Of a stretch of DNA of 64,000 bases, positions 44,996-55,988 are shown in pieces; position 1 is the stretch's first letter; each line of letters begins with the position of its first letter. The notes below the pieces were generated by a model. It did not search any database, had not been told where the DNA came from, and saw only the letters and a list, made by a program, of their open reading frames with translations. Origin of the DNA: Aplectana chamaeleonis (lineage: Eukaryota > Nematoda > Chromadorea > Rhabditida > Cosmocercidae); the NCBI GenBank assembly GCA_029168955.1, contig JAPDOI010000695.1, positions 1-64,000 of the forward strand, in the 5' to 3' direction. Position numbers and translations under genes: made by a program.

Positions 44996-47463
44996 ATACA
45001 GCCCTCGGTCGATCGACTCAATAAGTCCCGATCCGTACTAGAAAGGCGATCCTCTCTGGGATCGACCGCAACGCCGTTTCTTCCTCACGGCATGCACCTT
45101 CCCAGCGGCCAAAAATATCCTCGGCAAGGTCTCCCAGAGAGCGACACGGGGTCACCCTCCACGACCAGCCACAGACTTTCAAATAAGCACTCTGTGAGTT
45201 GACTGGGCCAACACTGTTCGAACGGCATCCCAGTGTTCCGCGTAGCCAGCGCGGGTTTAAGATTGCATTACAACACAGGCTGTCGCTAAATCCGTAGATT
45301 CTTGCTACAATTTTATAGCGAGAATATACAATACCGCCCGTATCTTTTGGTCATTAGGCGCGCTAGAGCGCCGGAGCGCGCCGTTTGGCGTCGCTTTTGA
45401 ATAACTCGCTTCAAAGTGGTCCAATCGGAAAATGGGAGCCAAATTCGGAATCAGCATCAAAAATGCGATCTACTGAATGTATAAAAATTGAAAATGGAAC
45501 TCAGTGGAAGATTTTGGTTACGGTAGCCATCCAATGTCCCTCGTGTCCAAATGCAGCTGCCGTTTAAGTGTTGTTATAAGTGGATTTCCTGACGTTTTCT
45601 CGTATTTAGCACATTCATATGACGTTTGGTTTCCTCTGTGTTTCTTCTGAAACATTTTGACAGCAAAAAAAATCAATAAAAGTTCATAAAAAAGTCATTT
45701 TTCCTAACAATTTATGGATTTTAATGTGGTAAAATCACGAAGTTCTTCTATAATAATGACTTATTCTGAGATAAATTGCAAAAACTTTGAGAAGAAATCA
45801 GACATTAGAAGTTAAACGGGAATCGCGCCTTAAAATCAGGTTAATTATTTGATTTCACATTCAAAAAAGGTAGGTATCAGAGCGCATTTCAACAACCATG
45901 TAAGGAATTCGCTTTGCAATCTTTGTTTTTTCTCCTCACACGAAGAAATCATGTCCAGAATCAGCCAGTGTACGGAAATGCACCAAAAACGAACAGTTCA
46001 AAAAATTTCATTCAAAAATTACAATTTTTATAAAGTGACCAATTTCAATTTTCATGCTGAAATACTCCTCGAGTTCTATATTCTTCGTGTATAGCATATG
46101 AATTTGTACCGAAATTGTTTCAAAAATATAGAATTCCTAACCTTCTCAAATTATTTTTCAAAAAAAATAATTTATCGAAATTGAATTTTTACTGAGACCA
46201 CAAATTTTGAATTTCTTTCCGAAATTCTCTTCGAATTCCATGTATTTCTAGCTTATTTATTTGAATTTATTTCGAAAATGTGGGAATCGTGAAAATCTTC
46301 AATTTTTTTCCCGAAAAAAACAGATGAAATTTGAAATTCGAATTTTCTCTCAATTTCCATTTTCAGTGTGAAAACTTTCTAGGAATGTTTCACTGTTCAT
46401 AAGAGCGCATAAATTTCATCAGCATTCATTTTAAAAATGCTGAATTTTAAAAAAATCAATTCTTCCCGCAAAAAAAATTAAAAACTTCAAAGTTGAATTT
46501 TCATTATCAGAACAATTTTTTAATTTTGATACCAGAACCTTCTTTGAATCCCATAAATTTCGTCACAGGAGATTGTTTTAAGAATGCGATAATCTAGGAA
46601 ATTTTCCATTTTTCTCCAAAAAAAAAGTAAAAACTGAATTTTCAATAGAATTACCAGTTTTGAATTTCTTTCTTGAACACTTCTGGATTTCCTTACTATT
46701 GGAGTTCCAGTCGCGAGAAAAGGTTTTTCTAGCTTCACTACGTGGAATTGCGCCCGCATTGTGGTAATTTTGAAAACTTTGAATTTTTCCTACAAAAAAA
46801 TGAAAATTTAAAATTGAATTTCTGGTGAAAACACCGGCTTCAGAACTCATCCCAGAGCCCTTCTAGAACTTCATAATATCTCGAATTCACTGATTATATT
46901 GAATAAATATAATTTTAGGAATTGGTGCATGAGCACCCCGTCGTTCGGCCCTCCACCCCTCGCATGCCAGGCAATTCCGTACGCCAAGTCGCTCTACCAA
47001 CCCACAACCCACCCAGGCCGATTATCGATCACATTTTCAGGGCTGGAACCCTAACCAGTATGAAACCTCATAAAATTCAGTATCACATTCAGTCAGTGCG
47101 TTACTTTCCCAAAACATCTTCAGAATTGTTTTGGAAACATGGAATCCATGAGAACTTTGGGTAAGTTTTCCAAAAAAAAAGAAAAAAATCAAAGTCTAAT
47201 TTTCATTAAGACCACTAATTCTGAATTTCTTTCCAGATTTCTATTCGAATTCAATGTATTTTCTGCTCCACTACACGGAATTGTCCCAAAAATGTGGAAA
47301 TCGTTTGAATTTCAGGTTTCCTCCACAAAAATGAAAATTTAAAATTGAATTTTTGTAGAAAACACCGACTTCAGAACTCATCCCAGAGCCCTTCTAGAGC
47401 TTCATAATATCTCGAATTCACTGATTATATTGAACAAATACAAATTTTGGGATTGATGCATTT

Positions 47464-47944
47464 TCCGAAAATTTTAAAATTAATATGACTGCGAGAAATG
47501 CGAGAACAGCTCAACCCATCCCATTAAAGATAAACAAATGGTTGGGAACAAAAGTGTTGCAGACAAAGAGTCTCCGTAATACTGATATGGTCATTCAGAA
47601 CCGAGGAGGCCGCAAATACGCCTCCGAGGCCCATTCGCACCTCAAAATGACCCTCTAGGCTCTTTCTAGAAAAGCAGGCCAGTGTGAGAGTGAGTGATAT
47701 GGCAGAGCGTAATTTAGTACTGGTACACCTTTGGGTTGATGCAGTCCTCAATGTGTTTCCGACATTATTCACTACTACTGGAAAACACCATGAATTTCTT
47801 TTTCTAAGATGTGCACCATTTCTTGCATTTCGGCTTCTCGGACTAAATCTCCATTTTATTTGGTCCTGGACCCTATTTTTGCGAAGATTTTGACATGTTT
47901 CTTTACTGTACGAATGTAGAAATGTTTTTTAAGAGTCATGCTTT
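47464..47944. other. Central spacer of P4
   Basis: The only part of P4 without an inverted counterpart. An 82-codon minus frame (47,772-47,524) and a 69-codon plus frame (47,684-47,893) overlap; neither shows transposase motifs. The left copy of block B is cut off at its boundary. Confidence 0.55.
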
Positions 47945-50332
47945 TACTGAATATGATACTGAATTTTATGAGGTTTCATACTGGTTAGGGTTCCAGCCCC
48001 TGACAAATGTGATCGATAATCGGCCTGGGCGGGTTGCGGGTTGGTAGAGCGACTTGGCGTACGGAATTGCATGGCATGCGAGGGGTGGAGGGCCGAGCGA
48101 CGGGGTGCTCATACACCAATTCCTAAAATTATATTTATTCAATATAATCAGTGAATTCGAGAATATTAGAAGTTCTAGAAGGGGCTCTGGGATGAGTTCT
48201 GAAGCCGGTGTTTTCACCAGAAATTCAATTTTAAATTTTCATTTTTGTGGAGGAAACCTGAAATTCAAACGATTTCCACATTTTTGGGACAATTCCGTGT
48301 AGTGGAGCAGAAAATACATTGAATTCGAATAGAAATCTGGAAAGAAATTCAGAATTAGTGGTCTTAATGAAAATTCGACTTTAATTTTTTTTTCTTTTTG
48401 GAAAAACTTAACCACAGTTCTCATGATTTCCATGTTTCCAAAACAATTCTGAAGATGTTTTGGGAAAGTAATGCACTGACTGAAGTAATGCACTGATTTT
48501 ATGAGGTTTCATACTGGTTAGGGCTCCAGCCCCTGATAATCGGCCTGGGTGGGTTGCGGGTTGGTAGAGCGACTTGGCGTACGGAATTGCCTGGCATGCG
48601 AGGGGTGGAGGGCCGAACGACGGGGTGCTCATGCACCAATTCCTAAAATTATATTTATTCAATATAATCAGTGAACTCGAGATATTATGAAGTTCTAGAA
48701 GGGCTCTGGGATGAGTTCTGAAGCCGGTGTTTTCATCAGAAATTCAATTTTAAATTTTCATTTTTTTGTAGGAAAAATTCAAAGTTTTCAAAATTACCAT
48801 AATGCGGGCGCAATTCAATGTAGTGAAGCTGAAAACCTTTTATCGCGACTGAACTCCAATAGTAAGAAAATCCAGAAGTGTTCAAGAAAGAAATTCAAAA
48901 CTGGTAATTCTTTTGAAAATTCAGCTTTTACTTTTTTTTGGAGAAAAATGGAAAATTTCCTAGATTATCGCATTCTTTAAACAATCTCCTGTGACGAGGT
49001 TTATGGGATTCAAAGAAGGTTCTGGTATCAAAATTAAAAAATTGTTCTAATAATGAAAATTCAACTTTGAAATTTTTAATTTTTTTTTTGCGGGAAGAAT
49101 TGATTTTTTTAAATCAGCATTTTTATAATGAATGCTGATGAAATTTATGCGCTCTTATGAACAGTGAAACGTTCCTAGAAAGTTTTCACACTGAAAATGG
49201 AAATTGAGAGAAAATTCGAATTTCAAATTTCATCTGTTTTTTTCGGGAAAAAATTGAAGATTTCCACGATTCCCACATTTTCGAAATAAATTCATATAAT
49301 TAAGCTAGAAATACTTGGAATTCAAAGAGAATTTCGGAAAGAAATTCAAAATTTGTGGTCTCAGTAGAAATTCAATTTCGATAAATTATTTTTTTGAAAA
49401 AATAATTTGAGAAGGTTAGGAATTCTATATTTTTGAAACAATTTCAGTAAAAATTCATATGCTATAATACGAAGAATATAGAACTCGAGGAGTATTTCAG
49501 CATGAAAATTGAAATTGGTCACTTTATAAAAATTGTAATTTTTGAATAAAATTTTTTTAACTGTTCATTTTTGTGCATTTCCGTACACTGGCTGGTTCTG
49601 GACATGATTTCTTCGTGTGAGGAGAAAAAACAAGGATTGCAGAGCGAGTTCCTTATATGGTTGTTGAAATGCGCTCTGATACTTACCTTTTTTGAAGGTA
49701 AAATCAAATAATTAACCTGATTTTAAGGCGCGATTCCCGTTTAACTTCTAATGTCTGATTTCTTCTCAAAGTTTTGCAATTTATCTCAGAATAAGTCACT
49801 ATTATAGAAGAACTTCGTGATTTTACCACATTAAAATCCATAAATTGTTAGGAAAAATGACTTTTTTATGAACTTTTATTGATTTTTTTTGCTGTCAAAA
49901 TGTTTCAGAAGAAACACAGAGGAAACCAAACGGCATATGAATGTGCTAAATACGAGAAAACGTCAGGAAATCCGCTTATAACAACACTTAAACGCCAGCT
50001 CCATTTGGACATGAGGGACATTGGATGGCTACCGTAACCCAAAATCTTCCACTGAGTTCCATTTTAAATTTTTATACATTCAGTAGATCGCATTTTTGAT
50101 GCTGATTCCGAATTCGGCTCCCATTTTCCGATTGGACCACTTTGAAGCGAGTTATTCAAAAACGACGCCAAACGGCGCGCTCCGGCGCTCTAGCGCGCCC
50201 AATGACCAAAAGATACGGGCGGTATTGTACAGGTTTAGCGACAGTGAGATCAATGTTTCGAATTTAGCCTTCGTTTTTACGTAGAAAACGCGCAGAATTT
50301 GCACCCTTGTAGCCTCGACACAAGAATATGCA

Positions 50333-50357
50333 GGTTTTAGCTATCATAGCTAAAACC
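50333..50357. repeat. Short perfect palindrome
   Basis: GGTTTTAGCTAT, one base, ATAGCTAAAACC, in the right subterminal part of P4. Confidence 0.85.
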
Positions 50358-50434
50358 CGTAAATTTTGGCTACATGGAATGTGGCGGCGTTTCAGGCCGC
50401 GCCCTCGGAGGCATCTAGCTACGCATTGGCAGAG

Positions 50435-51590
50435 TATGATCTGATCGAGGGACACTATCAGTCCAGCGCAACATTTTCGTCTCCGTTACACCGAGTTAAC
50501 GCTCAACGTCCTTCGTTGTAGGCCAACACTCTGCAGCGTTGAGCGCGACGGGTCGGACAACGGTTCGACGAATCTTCGATTTCAAGCGACTGGGCAATTT
50601 CTTATCGCAGAACACCCCACTCATTGAACGCCACTTTAACCACGCTGCTCCCAAGTGAGAGGCAACTTCGAAATCTAAGCCGTCGCGCAAGGTCAGACTT
50701 ATCTTCAGATGCAAGCATCACGTCAACAGCATACCACAGCGACCGAGGCACTGGTTCCTGCAAGTCTCGTGTAATTGTATCCATCACAATCACAAAAAGA
50801 AGCGGGAACAGAGCAGATCCTTGATGGACACCAACAGAGATGAAAAATTTTGCCGACGTCCCGGCTGCTACTTGAACACGACTTCTTGGATCGGCGTAGA
50901 GAATCTTGACCCAATCAATGAGCTCTTCTGGGACACCATGCTGCCTCAAAACGAACCATATCATTTTATGCGGGACTCGGTCGGACGCCTTCTCCAAATC
51001 AAGAAAGGCGAGGTGAAGCGTCTAGCTTTTCTCGCGGTGCTTCTCGATTAGTAGTCGGGCAGCATGAATGGCATCGGTGGTGCCACAGTTAGCAACAAAG
51101 CCACATTGAGTTTTGATGATCTCGACGATTACACGGATTCGACGATCGAGAACAAGATAGGTATGGTCGTGATCCTCTGTCAATCCTCAGGTGTTTTCTT
51201 CTCAGCCACAACCTGATTGAAGAACTCTGCTAGCCAGACAGCAGGGCTCCAGCACCGTGCCTTCCACATCTCAGCCACCAGATCATCGGGCCCCGTTGCT
51301 TTTCCCGGGCTAATGCCGTCTGTACTTCCTCGACGGTGATCGAATCAACAGGACCGCTTGTGGGTGTAGATTCAGGTATAGGCGGATGAGAGAATTCTCC
51401 CGTTGAGACCTTCTCGAAGTAGTCACGCCATATTCTCATCACCTTTCCGCGGTCTACAAGCAGTTGACCATTTTCATCATCAACGCTATGAAACTTTTCT
51501 ATGTCCTCCGTTCCACGCTGACGGGATTTCGCAAGTCGATACACGAGGCGTTCACCGTCACGCGCACAAGCTATAAAACGGCGAAATTCA
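50435..51590 (-). pseudogene. 5' part of LINE copy C, catalytic motif mutated
   Basis: Minus strand, opening near RRFIACARDGERLVYRLAKSRQ. It continues with EDIEKFHSVDDENGQLL, IWRDYFEKVSTGEF, then after frameshifts EKASDRVPHKMIWFVLRQHG, VGVHQGSALFP and WYAVDVMLASEDK. Further on come AAWLKWRSMSG, RRTVVRPVALNAAECWP and, in another frame, ETKMLRWT..PRSDH at the fold-back junction. The catalytic Y-A-D-D reads Y-A-V-D, losing one metal-binding aspartate. Same family as copy B. The 5' boundary is uncertain by tens of bases and the endonuclease is absent. Confidence 0.88.
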
Positions 51591-51767
51591 CGTGGTCCCT
51601 ACGCGTGCTGGTGCGGAGCGGAGGTTAGAGTCAGTGAGAGAGCGTAGGGCAGACGGAGGCCGAGGCGTCGCGCACGACGTTTTATAGAAGATTTTTTTAT
51701 TATATTGAAGAATATACAGCTGTTCGTACAGTTCTCCGTAATGTACAGTCTTCGCTCTCATCACGGC

Positions 51768-52512
51768 TTGCTAACAAGGGAAGTGTTTAGAGTGGTAAGC
51801 GCATCTGCAAAAACGACTAGTATCGTTAGTATCTCTTCTGGCTTAATAGTAAAAATGCGCAGTATCCCGCCCCGAGCTGCAGGTTCGAAAAAGTTATGAG
51901 CATTTTTCAAGCCTTGCGAAAAGGCAGGGGTACCATCAGTCATTTTTTTGGATTTTCATAAAAAATTTTCGGATTCAGCCTAAAACCTATATGTGGGGAT
52001 AATCTAGGGTGGTGAACACGGATCTGGAGTCGGTTTATCGAAATTCTGAGGTTTCCACGGTAGGTAACATGTCGTTTAGAGTGCAAAACCCACCTTAGTA
52101 TTTTGAAAACCGACAAACGGACGGTAAATTCGTATTCTCCATCCCGAATAACCCCCGTATACAAATTTTGAGTAAAATCTGAGATTTGGACCAAACCACC
52201 GTATACCCACTGTAGTCTGCGAAAAATAGATAAATGGACTCTAGATTCGTGTTTAGGTTTACTTTGCTCAGGGGGTAGTTTCGGGCGCTGAAGTGTCCGT
52301 TCCCAGATTTGCGGAAGATTACTGTGTGTTTTGGTAGGCACACGCCTTCCACGGAAAGCACAAAAAACGACCTTTTTAAGCTTGTAACTTCTTGGAACCT
52401 GCAGCTCGGGGCTGCATACTGCGCAGTTTTACTATTGAAACACAAGAGATACTAACAATACCAGTCGTTTTGGCAGATGCGTTTGCCACTCTAAACACTT
52501 CCCTTGTTAGCA
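51768..52512. repeat. W-family repeat W3 with 130-bp inverted ends
   Basis: GCTAACAAGGGAAGTGTTTA near 51,768 is complemented near 52,511, and about 130 bp at each end match in inverted orientation (for example GCGCAGTAT, GAGCTGCAGGTTC). The middle carries the W signature blocks in the same order as W2 and W4. Confidence 0.8.
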
Positions 52513-52619
52513 GACTTCTTCGCTTCGTGTTACTTCTGCCAGTTCCCATCCATTTTGCTTCCGGAGCCGAATACCTGTCGGCGATTGCAAACTGCGGCCG
52601 TCGCACTACGAGACACAAT

Positions 52620-52745
52620 GATAATCATGCTGGGAGAAAGTGAATCGTGCCGAGACCAAGTGGTCCTAGCACGATTATCATCCTATTGCGTGATGCAAGG
52701 GCCGTTGCCCGCAAATGCGGACCGGAGTTGGGCTCCGAGAACGAC
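52620..52745. repeat. Diverged hairpin repeat related to 35.7 kb
   Basis: AATCGTGC..GACCA..GGTCCTAGCACGATT forms an imperfect hairpin. The flank CGCAAATGCGGACCGGAG is the complement of sequence beside the hairpin at 35,735. Confidence 0.7.
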
Positions 52746-53130
52746 AGTAAATCTATTAGAGGCGTATTTCTGGCGGGGGTGTGCTTTTAGTCTTCGGCCT
52801 TATCTCTAAAAGTTTCCCATGATGCGATTCTGACGATATTTTTAATATAATACTGAGTATTTGTAAGTATTTGAAGCTCAGAGCTCAAAAAGGGAATTAA
52901 GTCCTTTTAGCTCAATTGAATCGTCGCTCGGCATTGCCTTCGTCGACGGGTGATTGACGAAGAAAAGAGGGACCAATAGGATTAGAACCGTGAGGCTTGA
53001 AGCTGTAGAATTTATCGTCTTTCAAGTCCACGAAAGCTCGGTTCACGAGCAATTTGTTCATAAGTTCTTCCGGATGTGAGTCATGTGAGTCTAATGTGTC
53101 TACAATACACTATATGTGAGCATCCATTAC
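52746..53130. other. Intergenic, nothing recognised
   Basis: AT-rich, with no ORF or terminal repeats. Confidence 0.5.
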
Positions 53131-53134
53131 TTAA

Positions 53135-53604
53135 TGGTAGTGTTCACGATAATCCTCGATTTTGAGATTAACCGCTAAATCGATTGCTTGGCCATGGGGT
53201 AGAACTAAAGTGAGGAAGAAATCGAGAAAAACGACCTGGAAGGGCACCAAATCCTGTACTCTCACCCCAACTTTTTACTCTCACTGGAACTGTTCGATGT
53301 GACAACGAAATCCTCTGTGGGCCCGTCGTTTGCAATTACCTGCTTTCTGTTGCTCTGTTGTTTCCTTGGGACACTAACTCATGCTGTTCCTCCCAAAATA
53401 TTCTTGCATTTTTGATTCACCCCTTTTTTCACCGTTGACAACCACCGTGAACATGTTAATTCAGTCGGACAACTAGTCCAGGCCAGAGAATAATTTCACT
53501 GAAATAAGACGTTTCAAGCCGTTTCTTCGTAACTTTGGTAACACTTAGTTGCCAACGTATTGTTTTGAGTGCAAAACTCGGAAACGGAAACCACCGTGAA
53601 CACC
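53135..53604. mobile_element. TTAA MITE (Y11), uninterrupted relative of Y3
   Basis: Starts TGGTAGTGTTCACGATAATC after TTAA (53,131-53,134) and ends CACCGTGAACACC with a small terminal deletion and TTAG. It is collinear, inverted, with the two halves of Y3 and lacks the Y2 insertion. Confidence 0.85.
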
Positions 53605-55258
53605 TTTAGGTCAGTCCGAAAGAGACTGTCCGCACACGCGGTCGGTGTACGCGTGGAGCGCCCCCCACAAAGGTATTTTTTGTAATTGGAAATCGATTAG
53701 CAGGAATATGTAATTGACAAATGGTGAATCATATCCCGATCAATTCTCTGCAGCCATGGAAAAGCTCGTCCGAAGTAACGCATTCGCGGCACATTCGGAC
53801 AGACTTTAGTGATGCTAGATTTCCTAGTCGTGATAACGATTTCTCTTCATGAATTGTTCTGTCTAAATAAACTGCCCAATTCTGGCTTTAAAGGAACCCT
53901 TCCAGTCGACGACTTGCGTCGATATATCTCTCATTTGAATGGTTGATACCTAACCAAATTCAAAATTCCTATGATGTACTTCAATGAAATCCATGCATTC
54001 GCCGGCAGTGACCGCAATATCCATTTTCATTCTGGCCTCTTTCAAATGCCACACTCAAATCGCGCAGCACCTAACCTGGTAAAGTAGGTGCACCTCGAAT
54101 AGAGGTGTTCTTCAATTGGAGGATGTGCTTCTGATACATAGCCCTCTCTTTCTGGTGTACCTATGTTATAAGTGTAGTCCATATAGAAAGGTTTTTTCTA
54201 ATGAAAGAGTTACGGTAGGCAAAATCAGTCATTACACAGTTAACATCGTCGTCACGTCCGTTTAGATATGCACCATGTTCAAGGGCAGGGCCGAGTACCA
54301 CTTCAAAGAAAAGAACTCTCGATGCCAACTTCAAATACATCTTTAGATTCTCAAAAATACCTTTTCAAGCACAATCACAAAATATGGGCACAACTCAGGT
54401 TTTTTGTGCTTTTCGACCGAATCGCGCAAGATATGACTGGCATTGTGGTTTATGGTTTCGAGAAAACGGTGGGGATAAAGACGATGGGTGCAGCATGGGT
54501 TGAGCGAAGTGCCACCAGGTACATTCTGCTCTCTTTTTGGATGCGAAGAATGAAACATTTTCGGAGCAGGTCGTTTCTGATGGCGAAGGTGAGCTTCCGC
54601 TAGTGACTCCGGCTTGCCTACATGAACTTGTCATCTGATACTGTTGTCAAATATTATGTGTGGTATTTCTATCCCTCTTTTTCATTGGTTTCATGTAGTC
54701 GTCCAAGCAGGCGAACTAAGGAAAAAGCGGACGTTGTGCAGATATCAGCCTTGCAAACAAGCAATATTTCTCCGATAGAACAAAACCTGAGCACAAGAAA
54801 AACTACAAGAGGATCTTCAAGAGGAGACGAGATGCTTGGACAAACGACGAAATTGAACGCATGCTGATTACGCATATGAATTCTGTTCTGTTCAGTGAAT
54901 TCACCACAGTTTGTTTGTGACGTTAGTATAGAAAAAAATTGTTCCAGTGCGAACTTTTCCACACGTATAATCAATCATTCGTTTAAATTCCGTGAAAATC
55001 ACTAAGTGGCTTGGTGCGGAACGGGATCGGATGATTCATTACACACTTATTGCTGTTTGATTATGACAGGGTATGTTATATTACAAACAAAGGTTGGTTG
55101 GGGACAGCTAAGCTTTGGAATTCCCTATAGCAATGGAGGCCTTGGAAACGGGCTTTCACTATTGAAACATAACAGCTCCATATTCGCCTTTGATAGTTCT
55201 AATTTTTCTCAACAAAACTATTGAGAGGCTGAGAATAATTGCCTGAGGCGACGCTATC
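53605..55258. other. Mostly unassigned stretch
   Basis: GTCCGAA near 53,632 and TTCGGAC near 53,797 could be ends of a small degraded MITE. The 111-codon plus frame at 54,268-54,603 has no recognisable motif; overlapping minus frames of similar size argue against coding. Confidence 0.4.
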
Positions 55259-55262
55259 TTAA

Positions 55263-55747
55263 AGGCAGTGTTCACGATAGAAATCCCTTCTCTGTTTATT
55301 CGCCTATCTTGAGAACGGTCTTATTCTGATTCCAATGATGTCACTGGAATCGTACAAGACCTTCTGGGGACGGAGTTATGGTAACTCAAAAATTGGGCTA
55401 GGGAGCATGATGGTCGAGTTGTCCGAGGCTAGTAACTTCCGTCTTTTGCAGCCAATGTATGCGAGCTGACCTTAGTAAAGAGATAAGTTGGGAATGAAGG
55501 AAAGAACTGTGCTTTTGATCTGAAATCATCGCTCATCTCACGATTTCGAGTGTTCCATTGTTCACGTCGAGGGGCGGAAAGTTGCCAGGCATTCCCAGAG
55601 CGACGGGGTACACCCACTTTTCTAAGCCGTTTTGCAGCTCCTGGGTAGCTTTTCTTCCCGTTTCTTCGACGCTGTTCTGCTTCTGAGAGCCACGAGGAGC
55701 GCTTGTCATGGAAAATTCGAGGATGACGTTCATCGTGAACAGTGTCT
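55263..55747. mobile_element. TTAA MITE (Y7)
   Basis: A 485-bp element, AGGCAGTGTTCACGATAG to ATCGTGAACAGTGTCT, between TTAA 55,259-55,262 and TTAA 55,748-55,751. Its right part (CTTCTGAGAGCCACGAGGAG) matches the left part of Y1 inverted. Confidence 0.9.
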
Positions 55748-55751
55748 TTAA

Positions 55752-55988
55752 GGCAGCATACACGATAAAATTTGCTACCGTGTTTTTCACAGGTTAGGGA
55801 AGGTCCGGAGCTCTAAACAACATCTGTGCTGAGAAAAGTCGCGAAAAGTGATTCGAAATCCGTTTACTTGGCCTGAAATGATCCAGTATTATTGCAACTG
55901 ACATATGACTGTGGAGGAATTGGCCAGTACGTGAAAATGTGATCTCTCAATCAAATCAGACGATCTCTTGCGTTGCCTCCCCTCAGGC
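55752..55988. mobile_element. Left end of another TTAA MITE (Y9)
   Basis: Directly after the TTAA of Y7: GGCAGCATACACGATAAAAT, which joins X-like terminal bases to the Y-like ACGATAAAA. The body resembles Y8 (for example GTGGAGGAATTG). It is cut by repeat U2; its right end is not identified. Confidence 0.55.

Larger units (their letters stand above)
44797..50434. mobile_element. 5.64-kb fold-back element with terminal inverted repeats (P4)
   Basis: 27-bp terminal inverted repeats (44,797-44,823 and 50,408-50,434) read CTCTGCCARYGCGTAGCTAG then ATGCCTC, 25 of 27 identical. Long subterminal arms follow, 45,285-47,463 and 47,945-50,245, that are reverse complements with moderate divergence. The element cuts a LINE reading frame between residues equivalent to ...RSDH and ITNDDIR..., which fixes its ends independently of the repeats. 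Flanks overlap by one T, so the target duplication is 1-2 bp, possibly TA with one base lost. Each arm has an internal duplication (block B, about 250 bp, on both sides of block C). No transposase recognised. Confidence 0.88.

Noticed and set aside
53625..53812. Possible MITE with GTCCGAA/TTCGGAC ends
   Set aside because: The match is too short and imperfect, and no target duplication is seen.
54268..54603. 111-codon ORF as a possible gene
   Set aside because: Equal-sized minus frames overlap it, with no motif, splice signal or conserved copy.
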